A stretch of 64,000 nucleotides of DNA from Pseudocalidococcus azoricus BACA0444 (GTDB taxonomy: Bacteria > Cyanobacteriota > Cyanobacteriia > Thermosynechococcales > Thermosynechococcaceae), in contig NZ_JAVMIP010000004.1 in NCBI RefSeq assembly GCF_031729055.1, positions 124,001-188,000 of the forward strand, given 5' to 3'. A model generated the notes under the pieces. It was given only the letters and a program-made list of their open reading frames with translations, did no database searches and was not told where the DNA came from. The first letter of the stretch is position 1. Every line of letters starts with the position of its first letter. A program made the translations under genes and the position numbers. This document shows, piece by piece, positions 28,070 through 36,930 of the stretch.

Positions 28070-29038
28070 ATGGTGATGTCCACTACATCTGTCCCGGTAA
28101 CGGTCTTGACTGGATATTTGGGGGCCGGCAAAACCACCTTACTGAACCGAATTTTGACCTACGAACATGGCAAGAAGGTGGCCGTGATTGTCAATGAGTT
28201 TGGGGAAGTTGGGATTGATCATCAACTGGTTGTCAATGCTGATGAAGAAATTTTTGAGATGAACAATGGCTGTATTTGCTGCACCGTCCGGGGCGATCTG
28301 ATTCGGATTATTGGCAATCTGATGCGGCGGCGGGATAAATTTGACCATTTGGTGATTGAAACCACTGGCCTGGCGGATCCGGCTCCTGTGATTCAAACCT
28401 TTTTTATGGATGATGATGTTCGCTCTCAGGCCCAGTTAGATGCGGTCGTGACGGTGGTGGATACCAAACATATTGAGCACCATTGGGATGCGGATGAAGC
28501 TCTGGAACAGATTGGCTTTGCCGATATTATTTTGTTAAACAAAACCGATTTAGTCTCCCCAGAACAGTTGCTCAGACTGGAAGAACGAATTCGCGGGATG
28601 AATGCCCTGGCCAAAATTTACCGGACTCAAAATGCCGACATCTCTATGGATGCCATTCTGGGGGTGCAAGCCTTTGATTTAGACCGCGCCTTAGACGTTG
28701 ATCCCAATTTCCTCCATGAAGCGGCCCATGAACATGATCAAACCGTGGGGTCGGTGGCGATTCGGGAATCGGGGGCAGTGGACGGGGAGAAACTCGATGG
28801 TTGGCTGAGTCACCTGTTGCAAACCCAAGGGGCAAATATTTTTCGGATGAAGGGGATTCTCAATTTGGCTGGGGAAGATCACCGCTTTGTCTTTCAAGGG
28901 GTACATATGTTGTTTGATGGTCGCGCCGACCGCCCTTGGAAATCCCCAGCGGAACGGAAAAATGAACTGGTCTTTATTGGCCGAAACTTAGATGCGGCGA
29001 TGCTGACCCAAGGATTCCAGGCCTGCCTTCTCCCATGA
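28070..29038 (+). CDS. COG0523 (CobW-like) G3E GTPase
   Basis: G3E-family GTPase of 322 residues with Walker A GYLGAGKTTLLN, metal-binding GCICC, ETTGLADP and the NKTD base-specificity motif, plus a C-terminal CobW_C-like domain (FRMKGILNLAGEDHRFVFQG). COG0523 proteins are metal chaperones, often for zinc, sometimes cobalt or nitrile hydratase iron. AGAGG lies about seven bases upstream of the ATG. The gene overlaps the WD40 gene by 4 bp (ATGA) and a cupin follows, so a metal-responsive three-gene operon is plausible. I saw no obvious Zur box. Confidence 0.9.
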   Translation: MVMSTTSVPVTVLTGYLGAGKTTLLNRILTYEHGKKVAVIVNEFGEVGIDHQLVVNADEEIFEMNNGCICCTVRGDLIRIIGNLMRRRDKFDHLVIETTGLADPAPVIQTFFMDDDVRSQAQLDAVVTVVDTKHIEHHWDADEALEQIGFADIILLNKTDLVSPEQLLRLEERIRGMNALAKIYRTQNADISMDAILGVQAFDLDRALDVDPNFLHEAAHEHDQTVGSVAIRESGAVDGEKLDGWLSHLLQTQGANIFRMKGILNLAGEDHRFVFQGVHMLFDGRADRPWKSPAERKNELVFIGRNLDAAMLTQGFQACLLP

Positions 29039-30132
29039 GTAACTCTGCGCCCAAGTTTCAACCCGTATTTAGGGAGGAATTGAGTGATTATGTCACGGGC
29101 CTGGCCTGGTCATCGCGGGGGCTATTGGCAACCTGCTCGGCGGCGGGAGAGGTGGGAATTGCCGATGGTGAAGTCCTGACCCTGATTAAACAAGCCGATG
29201 GGTATTCCCTCAGTCAGGTGCTATTTTCGTCCGATGGGCAGTTTTTGGCGGCGGCGGGGCAAACGGGAGAGGTGTTCATTTGGCAAATTGTCGAGCATGG
29301 CTGCACCCCCGACAGCCTAACACCAAAGTTCAGAGATTCCGAGGCTCGGGCCACCCTGATCACAACTCTGCCCAACCCGGATACTTGGATCGATCACCTG
29401 GCCTGGCACCCAATCCGACCGGAACTGGCCATTGGCCTGGGGCATTATGTCCAAGTTTGGGAGGCTTCCACTCTTACCCCGATGACCACCCTAGATTTCG
29501 CCGCCTCATCAGTCCTGGGCCTGGCCTGGCATCCGACAGGGGCATACCTAGCGGTGGGAGGGTATCAAGGGATTCAGGTTTGGACTGCCGCAGATTGGGA
29601 TCAAGACCCTGAGCATTTACCCCTAATGTCTGCCTGTGTGAACCTGGCCTGGTCAGGAAATGGCCAGTTTATGGCAGCGGCCAATATTGATCGCACCCTT
29701 TCCCTTTGGCAGTGGGGAGATATCAGCCCCTGGGAAATGCGCGGGTTTCCGGGAAAAGTTAAACAACTGGTTTGGTCGGATGCGCTTTCTGATGCGGGTA
29801 CGCCTCTTTTAGCTTCTAGTTGTGCTGAAGGCATTGTGGTTTGGGAGAGGGATGAGGAGCTGGGGTGGGCCTCGAGGATTTTAGATCTGCATCAGCAGGC
29901 CGTGATCACCGTTGTCTTTCAACCCAACAGCTTACTCCTAGCCTCGGCCGGTTCAGAGGGCTGGATCCGTTTATGGGATCAGGCCCAGGAGCCGATTCAA
30001 ATTCTGGAAGGGGCAAAAGCTGGTTTTAGTACCCTGGCCTGGAGTGGGGATGGCAGTCTCTTGGCGGCTGGGGGCCAGGTCGGGGAAGTTCTAGTTTGGC
30101 AAAGCGTTGAAAATATTTTGATAAACAATTAA
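29035..30132 (+). CDS. WD40 repeat protein in a COG0523 operon
   Basis: A 365-residue beta-propeller. Repeats recur about every 40-45 residues, with landmarks such as LAWSSRGLLATC, DHLAWHPIRPELAIG, LGLAWHPTGAYLAVGG, NLAWSGNGQFMAAA, VFQPNSLLLASAGSEG and LAWSGDGSLLAAGG. About seven blades, no signal peptide or other domain. Start ATG overlaps the stop of the GTPase gene. Probably a scaffold for the GTPase; function not established. Confidence 0.87.
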   Translation: MSNSAPKFQPVFREELSDYVTGLAWSSRGLLATCSAAGEVGIADGEVLTLIKQADGYSLSQVLFSSDGQFLAAAGQTGEVFIWQIVEHGCTPDSLTPKFRDSEARATLITTLPNPDTWIDHLAWHPIRPELAIGLGHYVQVWEASTLTPMTTLDFAASSVLGLAWHPTGAYLAVGGYQGIQVWTAADWDQDPEHLPLMSACVNLAWSGNGQFMAAANIDRTLSLWQWGDISPWEMRGFPGKVKQLVWSDALSDAGTPLLASSCAEGIVVWERDEELGWASRILDLHQQAVITVVFQPNSLLLASAGSEGWIRLWDQAQEPIQILEGAKAGFSTLAWSGDGSLLAAGGQVGEVLVWQSVENILINN

Positions 30133-30151
30133 ATATCATCAGTAACCGCCA

Positions 30152-30619
30152 ATGAATCAATCGCCAATTTCCGCAACATCTATCCCCGCCACCCAGGGGC
30201 AGACCATCTACCCAGAGCCTTATGCCTCTCTAGTTCAAGGGCGGTTGAAACGAAAATTAGGGGACTTTTTTGGACTGAAGAATTTTGGGGTGAATTTAAC
30301 CGATTTGGCCCCCGGTGCCCAGTCCGCCCTGCTCCATCATCACTCCCAGCAGGATGAATTCATTTTTATTTTGGCAGGAACACCAACCCTAATTCTGGGT
30401 GATCGGGAACTTACCTTGGGGCCTGGGGATTGTTATGGGTTTCCGGCCGGCACTGGGATTGCCCATCAATTAGTCAACCCATCAGCAGAACCTGTCAGAT
30501 ACTTAGAGATTGGTGACCGCAGCCCCAACGATCAGGTTAACTATCCCAATGATGATCTCCAGGCCAGCTTAACCGATGGGCAATGGATAATTACTCACAA
30601 AGATGGCCAACTCTACTAA
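30152..30619 (+). CDS. cupin domain protein
   Basis: A 155-residue single-cupin protein. Metal-binding cupin motif 1 is HHHSQQDEFIFILAG and motif 2 is GPGDCYGFPAGTGIAHQLVN. It starts 19 bp after the WD40 gene in the same direction. It may be a metal-dependent enzyme or sensor working with the COG0523 GTPase (inference from linkage). Confidence 0.85.
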   Translation: MNQSPISATSIPATQGQTIYPEPYASLVQGRLKRKLGDFFGLKNFGVNLTDLAPGAQSALLHHHSQQDEFIFILAGTPTLILGDRELTLGPGDCYGFPAGTGIAHQLVNPSAEPVRYLEIGDRSPNDQVNYPNDDLQASLTDGQWIITHKDGQLY

Positions 30620-30693
30620 TGAAGCTACCGATCAAGTCCATCCCCTAACCTAGCTCAGGACTCCCCATTCCATTGGCCAGCTTCAGTGATCAA

Positions 30694-32220
30694 TTAACGT
30701 CCAACAGACATTTTTTTCAGCAGATCTACAAAGCCTTTGACTTCATCCCGGAACATAAAGCCAGCATAGGCTTCCATCCCATGTTCCCCCAAGTCCAGCC
30801 CCTCGATTTCTTCCTCTGGTGAGACGCGAATCCCAATGGTTTTGTCAATCAGGAACCAGGCCACTGTTGCAAAAATCACGGTAAACAAACCAACGGTGGC
30901 CACCCCAATAAACTGATGCCACAGCTGATCCGTACCACCGCCCAGTAATAAGCCCTTTGCCGGCCCAAGCCCCTCGGCATAGAGTTGACCAGGCCCGGCG
31001 GCAAACAGCCCGACACTCAAGGTTCCCCAAATCCCATTGACCAAATGCACTGAAACTGCACCAACCGGATCATCAATTCGCAGCTTATCCACGTAAACTA
31101 CCGAGAACACAATAATGATTCCGGCCACAATCCCAATCAAAATGGCACTCTCAATACTGACAAAGGCACAGGGAGCCGTAATTGCCACCAGGCCAGCTAA
31201 AATCCCATTGATGATCATCGAAAGGTCAGGCTTGCCAAAATAAAGGGTAGAAACAACAGTCGCGGTAGCACCCCCAAAGGCTGCGGCCATGTTGGTTGTC
31301 ACGGTGATATGGGCAATTGCCCCTGCATCTGCGGTCATGGTGGAGCCAGGGTTAAAGCCAAACCAACCCAACCAAAGAATTAAACAGCCCAAGGTGGCAA
31401 TTGCGAAATTATGGCCGGGAATCGCCACTGCCCCACCATCTTCGGTATAACGTCCAATCCTTGGCCCCAGTAATGCCGCACCCATTAAGGCAGCCCAGCC
31501 CCCTACCGAGTGGACAACCGTAGAGCCAGCAAAGTCCCAAAAGCCCAATTTGGCCAGCCAGCCTCCACCCCAGATCCAGTGCCCACTAATGGGATAGGAA
31601 ATACCCACCAGCAGCAAACTAAAGGCAAAAAAGGCATAGAACTTAATCCGCTCGGCCACGGCCCCGGAAACAATGGTTGCGGCTGTACCGGCGAACACCA
31701 GTTGAAAGAAAAACTTGGCCAGGAGGGGAGTTGCCGTCCAACTTAAGGCACTATAGACCCCTTTATAGGCATCCCCAGTGGCCGGACTATTGTCAGCCCC
31801 CATTAAAAAGAAGCCTGAATTACCCAGAAACTCGTTACCGTCTCCGAACATGATCGCAAAGCCAATGGCCCAAAAGGAAATCGAAGACAAGGCAAAGACA
31901 ATTAAGTTTTTGGCCAACAGGTTAACGGCATTTTTGGGGCGACAGAATCCCGTCTCCAACATACAAAAGCCGGCATTCATAAAGAAGACCAGACAAGCCG
32001 TAAACAAAACCCAAATCGTATTTGCAGCTACCTGTAATGATTGCAGGCTCGTGGCGACTTCGTTTAAGTCCTTAGGAACCTCAACTCCTTGGGCTAAACC
32101 GGCCGTAGCCGACAACAGCAAAATCACCGCCCCTAGGCCGGCAAAGGTGCGTAATTTCGGGGGACGAGAAAGCCAGAGATTAAGTTGAGAGCGGCGGAGC
32201 AAAGGGCGGCGGCGGGACAC
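30694..32220 (-). CDS. amt: ammonium transporter Amt
   Basis: Inner-membrane ammonium channel/transporter, about 508 residues from a GTG at 32220 (SRRRPLLRR). I prefer this start because GAGGAA precedes it and the longer frame to 32316 would begin inside an NtcA box. A hydrophobic signal segment ([16 protein letters not shown]) precedes eleven membrane helices. Family blocks include GFCMLETGF, the pore His in [12 protein letters not shown] and the second in [12 protein letters not shown]. The C-terminal cytosolic tail carries the [13 protein letters not shown] motif, a docking site for PII. Its product complements the nitrate cluster. Confidence 0.95.
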   Translation of the reverse strand: MSRRRPLLRRSQLNLWLSRPPKLRTFAGLGAVILLLSATAGLAQGVEVPKDLNEVATSLQSLQVAANTIWVLFTACLVFFMNAGFCMLETGFCRPKNAVNLLAKNLIVFALSSISFWAIGFAIMFGDGNEFLGNSGFFLMGADNSPATGDAYKGVYSALSWTATPLLAKFFFQLVFAGTAATIVSGAVAERIKFYAFFAFSLLLVGISYPISGHWIWGGGWLAKLGFWDFAGSTVVHSVGGWAALMGAALLGPRIGRYTEDGGAVAIPGHNFAIATLGCLILWLGWFGFNPGSTMTADAGAIAHITVTTNMAAAFGGATATVVSTLYFGKPDLSMIINGILAGLVAITAPCAFVSIESAILIGIVAGIIIVFSVVYVDKLRIDDPVGAVSVHLVNGIWGTLSVGLFAAGPGQLYAEGLGPAKGLLLGGGTDQLWHQFIGVATVGLFTVIFATVAWFLIDKTIGIRVSPEEEIEGLDLGEHGMEAYAGFMFRDEVKGFVDLLKKMSVGR

Positions 32221-32309
32221 AGGAATTTCCTCGGTTTTAGGGAAGGTTAGGGAATAAGAAAAATCGAAGCAGACATTTGCATCATCGGCAACTCGGGGCT
32301 GAATTTGGT

Positions 32310-32323
32310 GTATCAACCGTTAC
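32310..32323 (-). promoter_or_regulatory. NtcA box upstream of amt
   Basis: GTATCAACCGTTAC fits GTA-N8-TAC exactly, about 90 bp upstream of the chosen amt start. Downstream on the minus strand I do not see a clean TAN3T at the usual 20-24 nt, so promoter activity is less certain than for nirA. Confidence 0.55.
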
Positions 32324-32358
32324 AGATTTTCGACCATTTTCCTAGCTTGATTTTTAGG

Positions 32359-33309
32359 TTAGGATAATGTCCCCCGAACCCCCCGCAGAAAAATAAAGCT
32401 ACTGCCAATCAGACCGACAACGGCCCCCAACAGCAAGAGGATCAGTAACAACCCGGCCCCACCGAGAACCGAGCTAGCCAATAGCTGCCCCAAAAGCTTG
32501 AGCAGATCCCCCTGTTGCCCGAGCCACTGGAGGAGGGCTTGTTCCGTCAGACTAATGCCCCCCCAGGCCAAGAGTCCACCCAGGGTTCCCAGACCCGCCC
32601 CTTGGACTAAAAAGGGTAAATAAATCCAGCGGGGAGTGGCTCCCACCAGTTCCATAATTTCAATTTCTGGTTGGCGGACAACGGCTAATAACTGCATGAC
32701 TGTTGCAATCACTGCCACGGCCGTAACAGCTAGAGCAATAACTAAAATTCCCCCCAACCGTTGGGCACTTTGACTGAGGGTTTGTAAGCTGGCCAAGGCT
32801 TTGTCAAGATATTGAACCGAGTTAATCCCCGGAATAGTTTTGACAGCGGCCGCTAATTGAGGTACCTCTTCGCCACGGGTGGCAATAATCTTAAACTCAT
32901 CCACGAGGGGATTTTGGAGGAGGCCTTGGTTTTCGGCGGCGGTGGTGATGTCACTGGCCCCTAAGTCTTTTAAGAGTTCCTGCCAGGCCTGGTCTTTGCT
33001 AACTAAAATTACTTGAGCGGTGTTGGGCAGTTGTTCCAGTTGGGTTTGAATCGGTTCCGGGGCCTGGCCGGGTTCCAGATAGGCAGTAATCTCGAGACGA
33101 CTCCCCAACTGTTGAAAGGCCGTATCAATCTGGCTGGCAATATTAAAGCCAAAACCAAACAGAAATAACAGCACCGCCACCGTCAAGACCGCCGCCCCGT
33201 TTAGCCAGCCCCCCCGCCATAGGCCCAACTGGGTTTCCCGTGCTAAATATCGGGCCCTGGTGAGGGTTTCTGATTGCTGGATCGGTGGTAATTGCTTAAG
33301 TCCCATCAT
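32359..33309 (-). CDS. ftsX: cell division ABC transporter permease FtsX
   Basis: A 316-residue FtsX/MacB-type permease: one N-terminal helix (AVLTVAVLLFLFGFG), a periplasmic loop of about 110 residues (LEITAYLEPG, then SVQYLDKALASLQTLS), and three more helices with the family text EIEIMELVGATPRWIYLPFLVQG. With FtsE it regulates septal peptidoglycan hydrolases. It follows ftsE by 23 bp. Confidence 0.92.
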   Translation of the reverse strand: MMGLKQLPPIQQSETLTRARYLARETQLGLWRGGWLNGAAVLTVAVLLFLFGFGFNIASQIDTAFQQLGSRLEITAYLEPGQAPEPIQTQLEQLPNTAQVILVSKDQAWQELLKDLGASDITTAAENQGLLQNPLVDEFKIIATRGEEVPQLAAAVKTIPGINSVQYLDKALASLQTLSQSAQRLGGILVIALAVTAVAVIATVMQLLAVVRQPEIEIMELVGATPRWIYLPFLVQGAGLGTLGGLLAWGGISLTEQALLQWLGQQGDLLKLLGQLLASSVLGGAGLLLILLLLGAVVGLIGSSFIFLRGVRGTLS

Positions 33310-33332
33310 GTCCTCTTTGAACGAGCACAGCT

Positions 33333-34091
33333 CTACGGTTGAATTAGGATGTCTCGATTGTTGACTGGACTTAATCGACCCGATTTAATCTGCCAGACTG
33401 GGGCCTGGGCCATTTCCACCAAGTGGGGATCATGGGTTGTCATCAGCACTGTTAAGCCCTTTTTGTTCAGTTGTTGGAGGATTTTCAAGACTTGGAGGGC
33501 ATTATGGCGATCTAAATTACCCGTGGGTTCATCGGCTAATAAAATCCGCGGGTGGCCAACAATGGCTCGCGCAATACTGACTCGTTGCTGTTCCCCCCCC
33601 GACAAGGCATCTGGAAAACAATTCCCCCGATCTGCCAGGCCAACCAACGATAAGGCTGCCGGAACTCGCCGTTGAATTTCACTCCAGGCCAGGCCTCGGG
33701 CCGCCAACACAAACGCGACATTTTCAGCAATCGTTCGCCGTTCCAACAGTTTATAGTCTTGGAAAATCACTCCCACCTGTCGCCGTAAATAGGCCAGTGC
33801 CCGCCCCTGTAAGCGATTCACAGATTGACCTTGAACTAAAACTTGCCCCCGATCTGGCTGCTCGGCCCCATAAAACAGTTTCAAAAGGGTTGATTTCCCT
33901 GCTCCCGATGGCCCTGTTAAGAGGGTAAATGTCCCCGCTGCCAGTTGAAAGTCCACATTATGTAAGCAAAATCGTCCCGAGCGATAGCTTTTTGTGACTT
34001 GTTCGAGGTGCAAAATTGGGGCTGATTCAGGGGCTTGGGGGGCCTGGGGTTGTTGGGGCTTACTGGAGAATGGGGGGGAGAGGGAGGGCAT
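33333..34091 (-). CDS. ftsE: cell division ATP-binding protein FtsE
   Basis: ABC ATPase of 252 residues with Walker [14 protein letters not shown]-loop VIFQDYKLL, signature [14 protein letters not shown] and Walker [10 protein letters not shown]. The text [14 protein letters not shown] is FtsE-like. The first 25 residues (Ser/Pro/Gln rich) precede the ATPase domain and are unusual for FtsE, so a slightly later start is possible. Forms an operon with ftsX. Confidence 0.92.
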   Translation of the reverse strand: MPSLSPPFSSKPQQPQAPQAPESAPILHLEQVTKSYRSGRFCLHNVDFQLAAGTFTLLTGPSGAGKSTLLKLFYGAEQPDRGQVLVQGQSVNRLQGRALAYLRRQVGVIFQDYKLLERRTIAENVAFVLAARGLAWSEIQRRVPAALSLVGLADRGNCFPDALSGGEQQRVSIARAIVGHPRILLADEPTGNLDRHNALQVLKILQQLNKKGLTVLMTTHDPHLVEMAQAPVWQIKSGRLSPVNNRDILIQP

Positions 34092-34148
34092 AGTAACTAA
34101 ACACCCAGGGGTAAAAGGGAAACGAGGGGGAAAGGCTGAGAAGATAGC

Positions 34149-34916
34149 TTAAATTTGGTGTACTCGTAAACGATGCCAAAGTCCCCGCAGGGCAAACTGA
34201 GGTAAGACTAACATCCGCCGCCAGCGCCAGGGTTCTTGATAGAGCCGATACAGCCATTCCAAGTGATGATCGAGGAAAAATTGGGGGGCACGAACTTTTT
34301 TGCCGGCCCAAATATCAAAACTACCGCCAACACCGACCCAAGTGGCCTGGGGAGCTAAATGACGATTCGCGGCAATCCAATATTCCTGGCGGGGAACTCC
34401 GAGGGCGACAAAAATAATATCCGGTTGGTTGGTCTGAATATGCTTTTTCAGTTCTGCTTCGGTTTCTTGGGTCTGATAGCCCGTATAAATGCCAACCACA
34501 TTCAAATGGGGGTAGCGTTTTTGCCAATTCTTCGCAGCCTGGGCCGCCACGCCGGGAGCACTGCCATAGAAGAAGACTTTCAGGGGGGGATTTTGGGTTG
34601 CGGCAAACTTTAACAAACTTTCTGAGAGTTCAATCCCCGGTTGGCGATTGGCCTTGATGCCATAGAGACGGAGATAAAGAACAACCCCCGACCCATCCGG
34701 AACAATAAAACTAGCTTGCTTGATGACCTGCGCTAATTGGGGGACTTTTTCGGCCTGCATGATCATCTCGGCATTGAGCGTGACAACATGAAAGCCGTCT
34801 CCCTGATGGGCAGTCAACCAGGCCGGGTAATTGTCCAACAGATCTAAGGGATAGCCTAAAACAGAAACCCGCCGAGGTTGAGAGGAGCGAGTCGAAGGGG
34901 TGTCCACAGCGGTCAA
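34149..34916 (-). CDS. WecG/TagA/CpsF-family glycosyltransferase
   Basis: A 255-residue N-acetylmannosaminyltransferase-type enzyme (GT26). Blocks are VVTLNAEMIMQA, FIVPDGSGVVLYLRLYGIK, KVFFYGSAPGVA and FVALGVPRQEYWI, then VGVGGSFDIWAGKKVRAP. It would transfer an aminosugar to a lipid-linked intermediate in extracellular polysaccharide synthesis. 57 bp upstream of ftsE. A wecB-like epimerase at the far end of the window could supply a substrate (inference). Confidence 0.9.
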   Translation of the reverse strand: MTAVDTPSTRSSQPRRVSVLGYPLDLLDNYPAWLTAHQGDGFHVVTLNAEMIMQAEKVPQLAQVIKQASFIVPDGSGVVLYLRLYGIKANRQPGIELSESLLKFAATQNPPLKVFFYGSAPGVAAQAAKNWQKRYPHLNVVGIYTGYQTQETEAELKKHIQTNQPDIIFVALGVPRQEYWIAANRHLAPQATWVGVGGSFDIWAGKKVRAPQFFLDHHLEWLYRLYQEPWRWRRMLVLPQFALRGLWHRLRVHQI

Positions 34917-35165
34917 GGTTAAAATCTCCTATAGAGCTTTGCTCGTTCGTAGAAGCGACCGAATTGTTGCATTCTGTTAAATCTTAGGGCTGGATGGAGA
35001 GCTACCGCAACATTACTTACCCGGATTCTGACTCAGCTATGCAACCCCAGGCCTGGGCTAGACTATCCAATATCCAAGGAAAAATGTATCACTCAATACT
35101 GGCTAGTAGCAGTTCTGATTTCTATATCTTCGAGCCAATTATTTCAATCAACCCTATGAGCAGTT

Positions 35166-35792
35166 GTGAGGTCAATCGTGGCAGAGTGGATCGTCAGTTT
35201 AATCGGACAGTTGGGTTACGTTGGCATTACACTCTTGATGTGTTTAGAAAACCTGTTTCCCCCAATCCCTTCTGAGTTGATTATGCCTTTAGCAGGGTTT
35301 GCAGTTTCTCAAGGGAAAATGAATCTTGGCCTGGTGATTTTTGCGGGTGTGGCTGGCACGATTTTAGGCGCGCTCCCCTGGTATTACTTGGGCTACAGGA
35401 TGAAAGCGGATCGACTGCGGCGGTTCTTTGATCGCTATGGCAAATGGTTAGGGATTTCCGGCAAAGATATCGTCAAATCCCAACAATGGTTTCAACGCCA
35501 TGGCAACAAGGCCGTTCTTTGGGGGCGGTTAATTCCGGGGGTGAGAACGTTAATTTCACTCCCAGCCGGGATTGCGGCCATGAATTTTGCTCAATTTGTC
35601 CTGTTTTCCTTAATTGGGATCGTGGCCTGGGTAACGATTTTGACCTATTTAGGCTTTAGTTTGGGCAAAGAATATCATCTCGTCAGTGATTACATGGATA
35701 CGATTACAACGGTCGTTGGCATTGCCCTTCTGATCGGGATCATATTTTTCTTGGGAAAACGTTTTTTGCGGCGGCATCAGAGTCATTCTTAA
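35166..35792 (+). CDS. DedA family membrane protein
   Basis: A 208-residue inner-membrane protein with about five hydrophobic segments. Hallmarks of DedA are ENLFPPIPSELIMPLAGF in the N-terminal re-entrant region and GRLIPGVRTLISLPAG. DedA proteins act as lipid flippases (undecaprenyl phosphate or phosphatidylethanolamine). GTG start; an in-frame GTG at 35178 is an alternative. Confidence 0.9.
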   Translation: MRSIVAEWIVSLIGQLGYVGITLLMCLENLFPPIPSELIMPLAGFAVSQGKMNLGLVIFAGVAGTILGALPWYYLGYRMKADRLRRFFDRYGKWLGISGKDIVKSQQWFQRHGNKAVLWGRLIPGVRTLISLPAGIAAMNFAQFVLFSLIGIVAWVTILTYLGFSLGKEYHLVSDYMDTITTVVGIALLIGIIFFLGKRFLRRHQSHS

Positions 35793-35873
35793 AAATTACA
35801 GTGACGTTTAGACTCTCGTGGACATCAGATTTGGAGTTGTTGGGTGTTCCAGACTTCTCTCAGATGCTCATCA

Positions 35874-36095
35874 TTAGGCTGGCTGAAGTTCTCCGATGAG
35901 TCCGAGGGAGCGAATTTGTTCATAGTCTGGTATCAATTCTTCCAGCCCTAAAAGCCCTTCTAGTTCGTATCCCTGGTTTGGCGTGATATGCCCATAGGTC
36001 ACCGAGCAAAAGATTTCGCCCAACATGATCAAGCGAGACTGAACTGGAAAGTTGTTACTTAAGCCAATTTCAATCCGCTCTTTAATCTCTTTGGG
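35874..36095 (-). pseudogene. C-terminal fragment of an unknown gene
   Basis: The minus strand is open for 73 codons: PKEIKERIEIGLSNNFPV, LIMLGEIFCSVTYGHITPN, YELEGLLGLEELIPDYEQIR, ending LQPA and TAA. It has no start codon and begins directly after a stop next to a repeat hairpin, so it is a truncated 3' end. I do not recognise the family with certainty. Confidence 0.5.
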
Positions 36096-36215
36096 TTAAT
36101 TCCCCGCCCCTTGGGGCGCATGAGGTACAGCAGTCTATTAGGTTGCTGTTGAGCAAAGTCGAAAGTATTCTGTTTGAGCCTTTGCGAAGTGATACTCCGT
36201 CCGCTTGCGGCGGAG
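36096..36215. repeat. two palindromic repeats resembling IS200/IS605 end hairpins
   Basis: GCCCCTTGGGGC (36106-36117) is a perfect short hairpin following CCCCG. At 36195-36215 a longer hairpin has outer stem CTCCG/CGGAG, inner stem CCGC/GCGG, a TT loop and one bulged T. That architecture is identical to both ends of the TnpB element at 39685-41048. No transposase is present here, so these are solo or relict elements. Confidence 0.6.
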
Positions 36216-36228
36216 ACGTTCATTGTTT

Positions 36229-36759
36229 TCAAAAATATCGTCCTGAGTCAATTTCTTTCCTCCTTAGTTGCTGAACACTACCATCTTGGAAAACCAGGGC
36301 AACTACCTGTATTATTTTCTTCTTGTCATGGTAAATTGCTTGATTTAATCCAGCATTCAGTAGCCCAATATCGGCATTTCTATTAACATGATACGCAATC
36401 CGTTGGGCTTGAGAGGCACCGTAAGAAAGACCGCGTTGGAAAGCACTTTGGATATTTGTTGCCTTGTCTGTTAACTCCTTAAACTCCCATTCTTCTCCAT
36501 CCACAAGAGCATCAAATCGTCTCAGGCCATCTTCCCCCTGCTCATTCACCAACTCGACAACTCGACCTTGTCTAGCGAAAACCTGGGAGATAAACACCTC
36601 TGAAGCAAAGCTTTCGCCGCGATTATGCCCCTGATGCATCAGCACATAGCCCCCAGTTTGTTCATCGAAGTAGAATTTCTCGTACTCCAGGCCAGTGGCT
36701 TCATAATTGTTGGCGTTTTGGGTTGATGAAGTCCATCGGGATTTCTCTTGGATGGGTTC
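36229..36759 (-). pseudogene. C-terminal toxin module (CdiA-C-like tRNA nuclease), truncated
   Basis: Open for 176 codons. Key text is FDEQTGGYVLMHQGHNRGE, ASEVFISQVFARQGRVVEL, WEFKELTDKATNIQSAF and SYGASQAQRIAYHV. This fits the CdiA C-terminal nuclease family, in which an Asp and E-x-K pair (here RFDALVDGEEWEFKEL) form the active site. The frame has no ATG at its beginning; a GTG at 36645 would omit the conserved Gly-Gly segment. Upstream, another frame seems to continue coding (FDHWERQQPLRTH), suggesting a frameshift. Probably the broken tail of a larger polymorphic toxin; no immunity gene is recognised. Confidence 0.5.
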
Positions 36760-36930
36760 TCAAAGGTTGTTGTCGTTCCCAATGATCAAACTTGGCCTGA
36801 TCTTCAGTATCACCTGTTGCCAAAGAGTGGGGTATTTTTGGGGCAACCTATCCCAGGTCTGGGGGCAAGGGCAGGAAGTTTGTAGGATAGCCATAGTGCC
36901 GCTGTTTTTCTGTCCCGTTTGCATCTGCCC

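Noticed and set aside
34933..34960. Short sequence resembling the element interior at 39740-39765
   Set aside because: Shares about 20 bases in inverse orientation (CTACGAACGA, then GCAAAGCTC), too short and diverged to annotate as an element copy.
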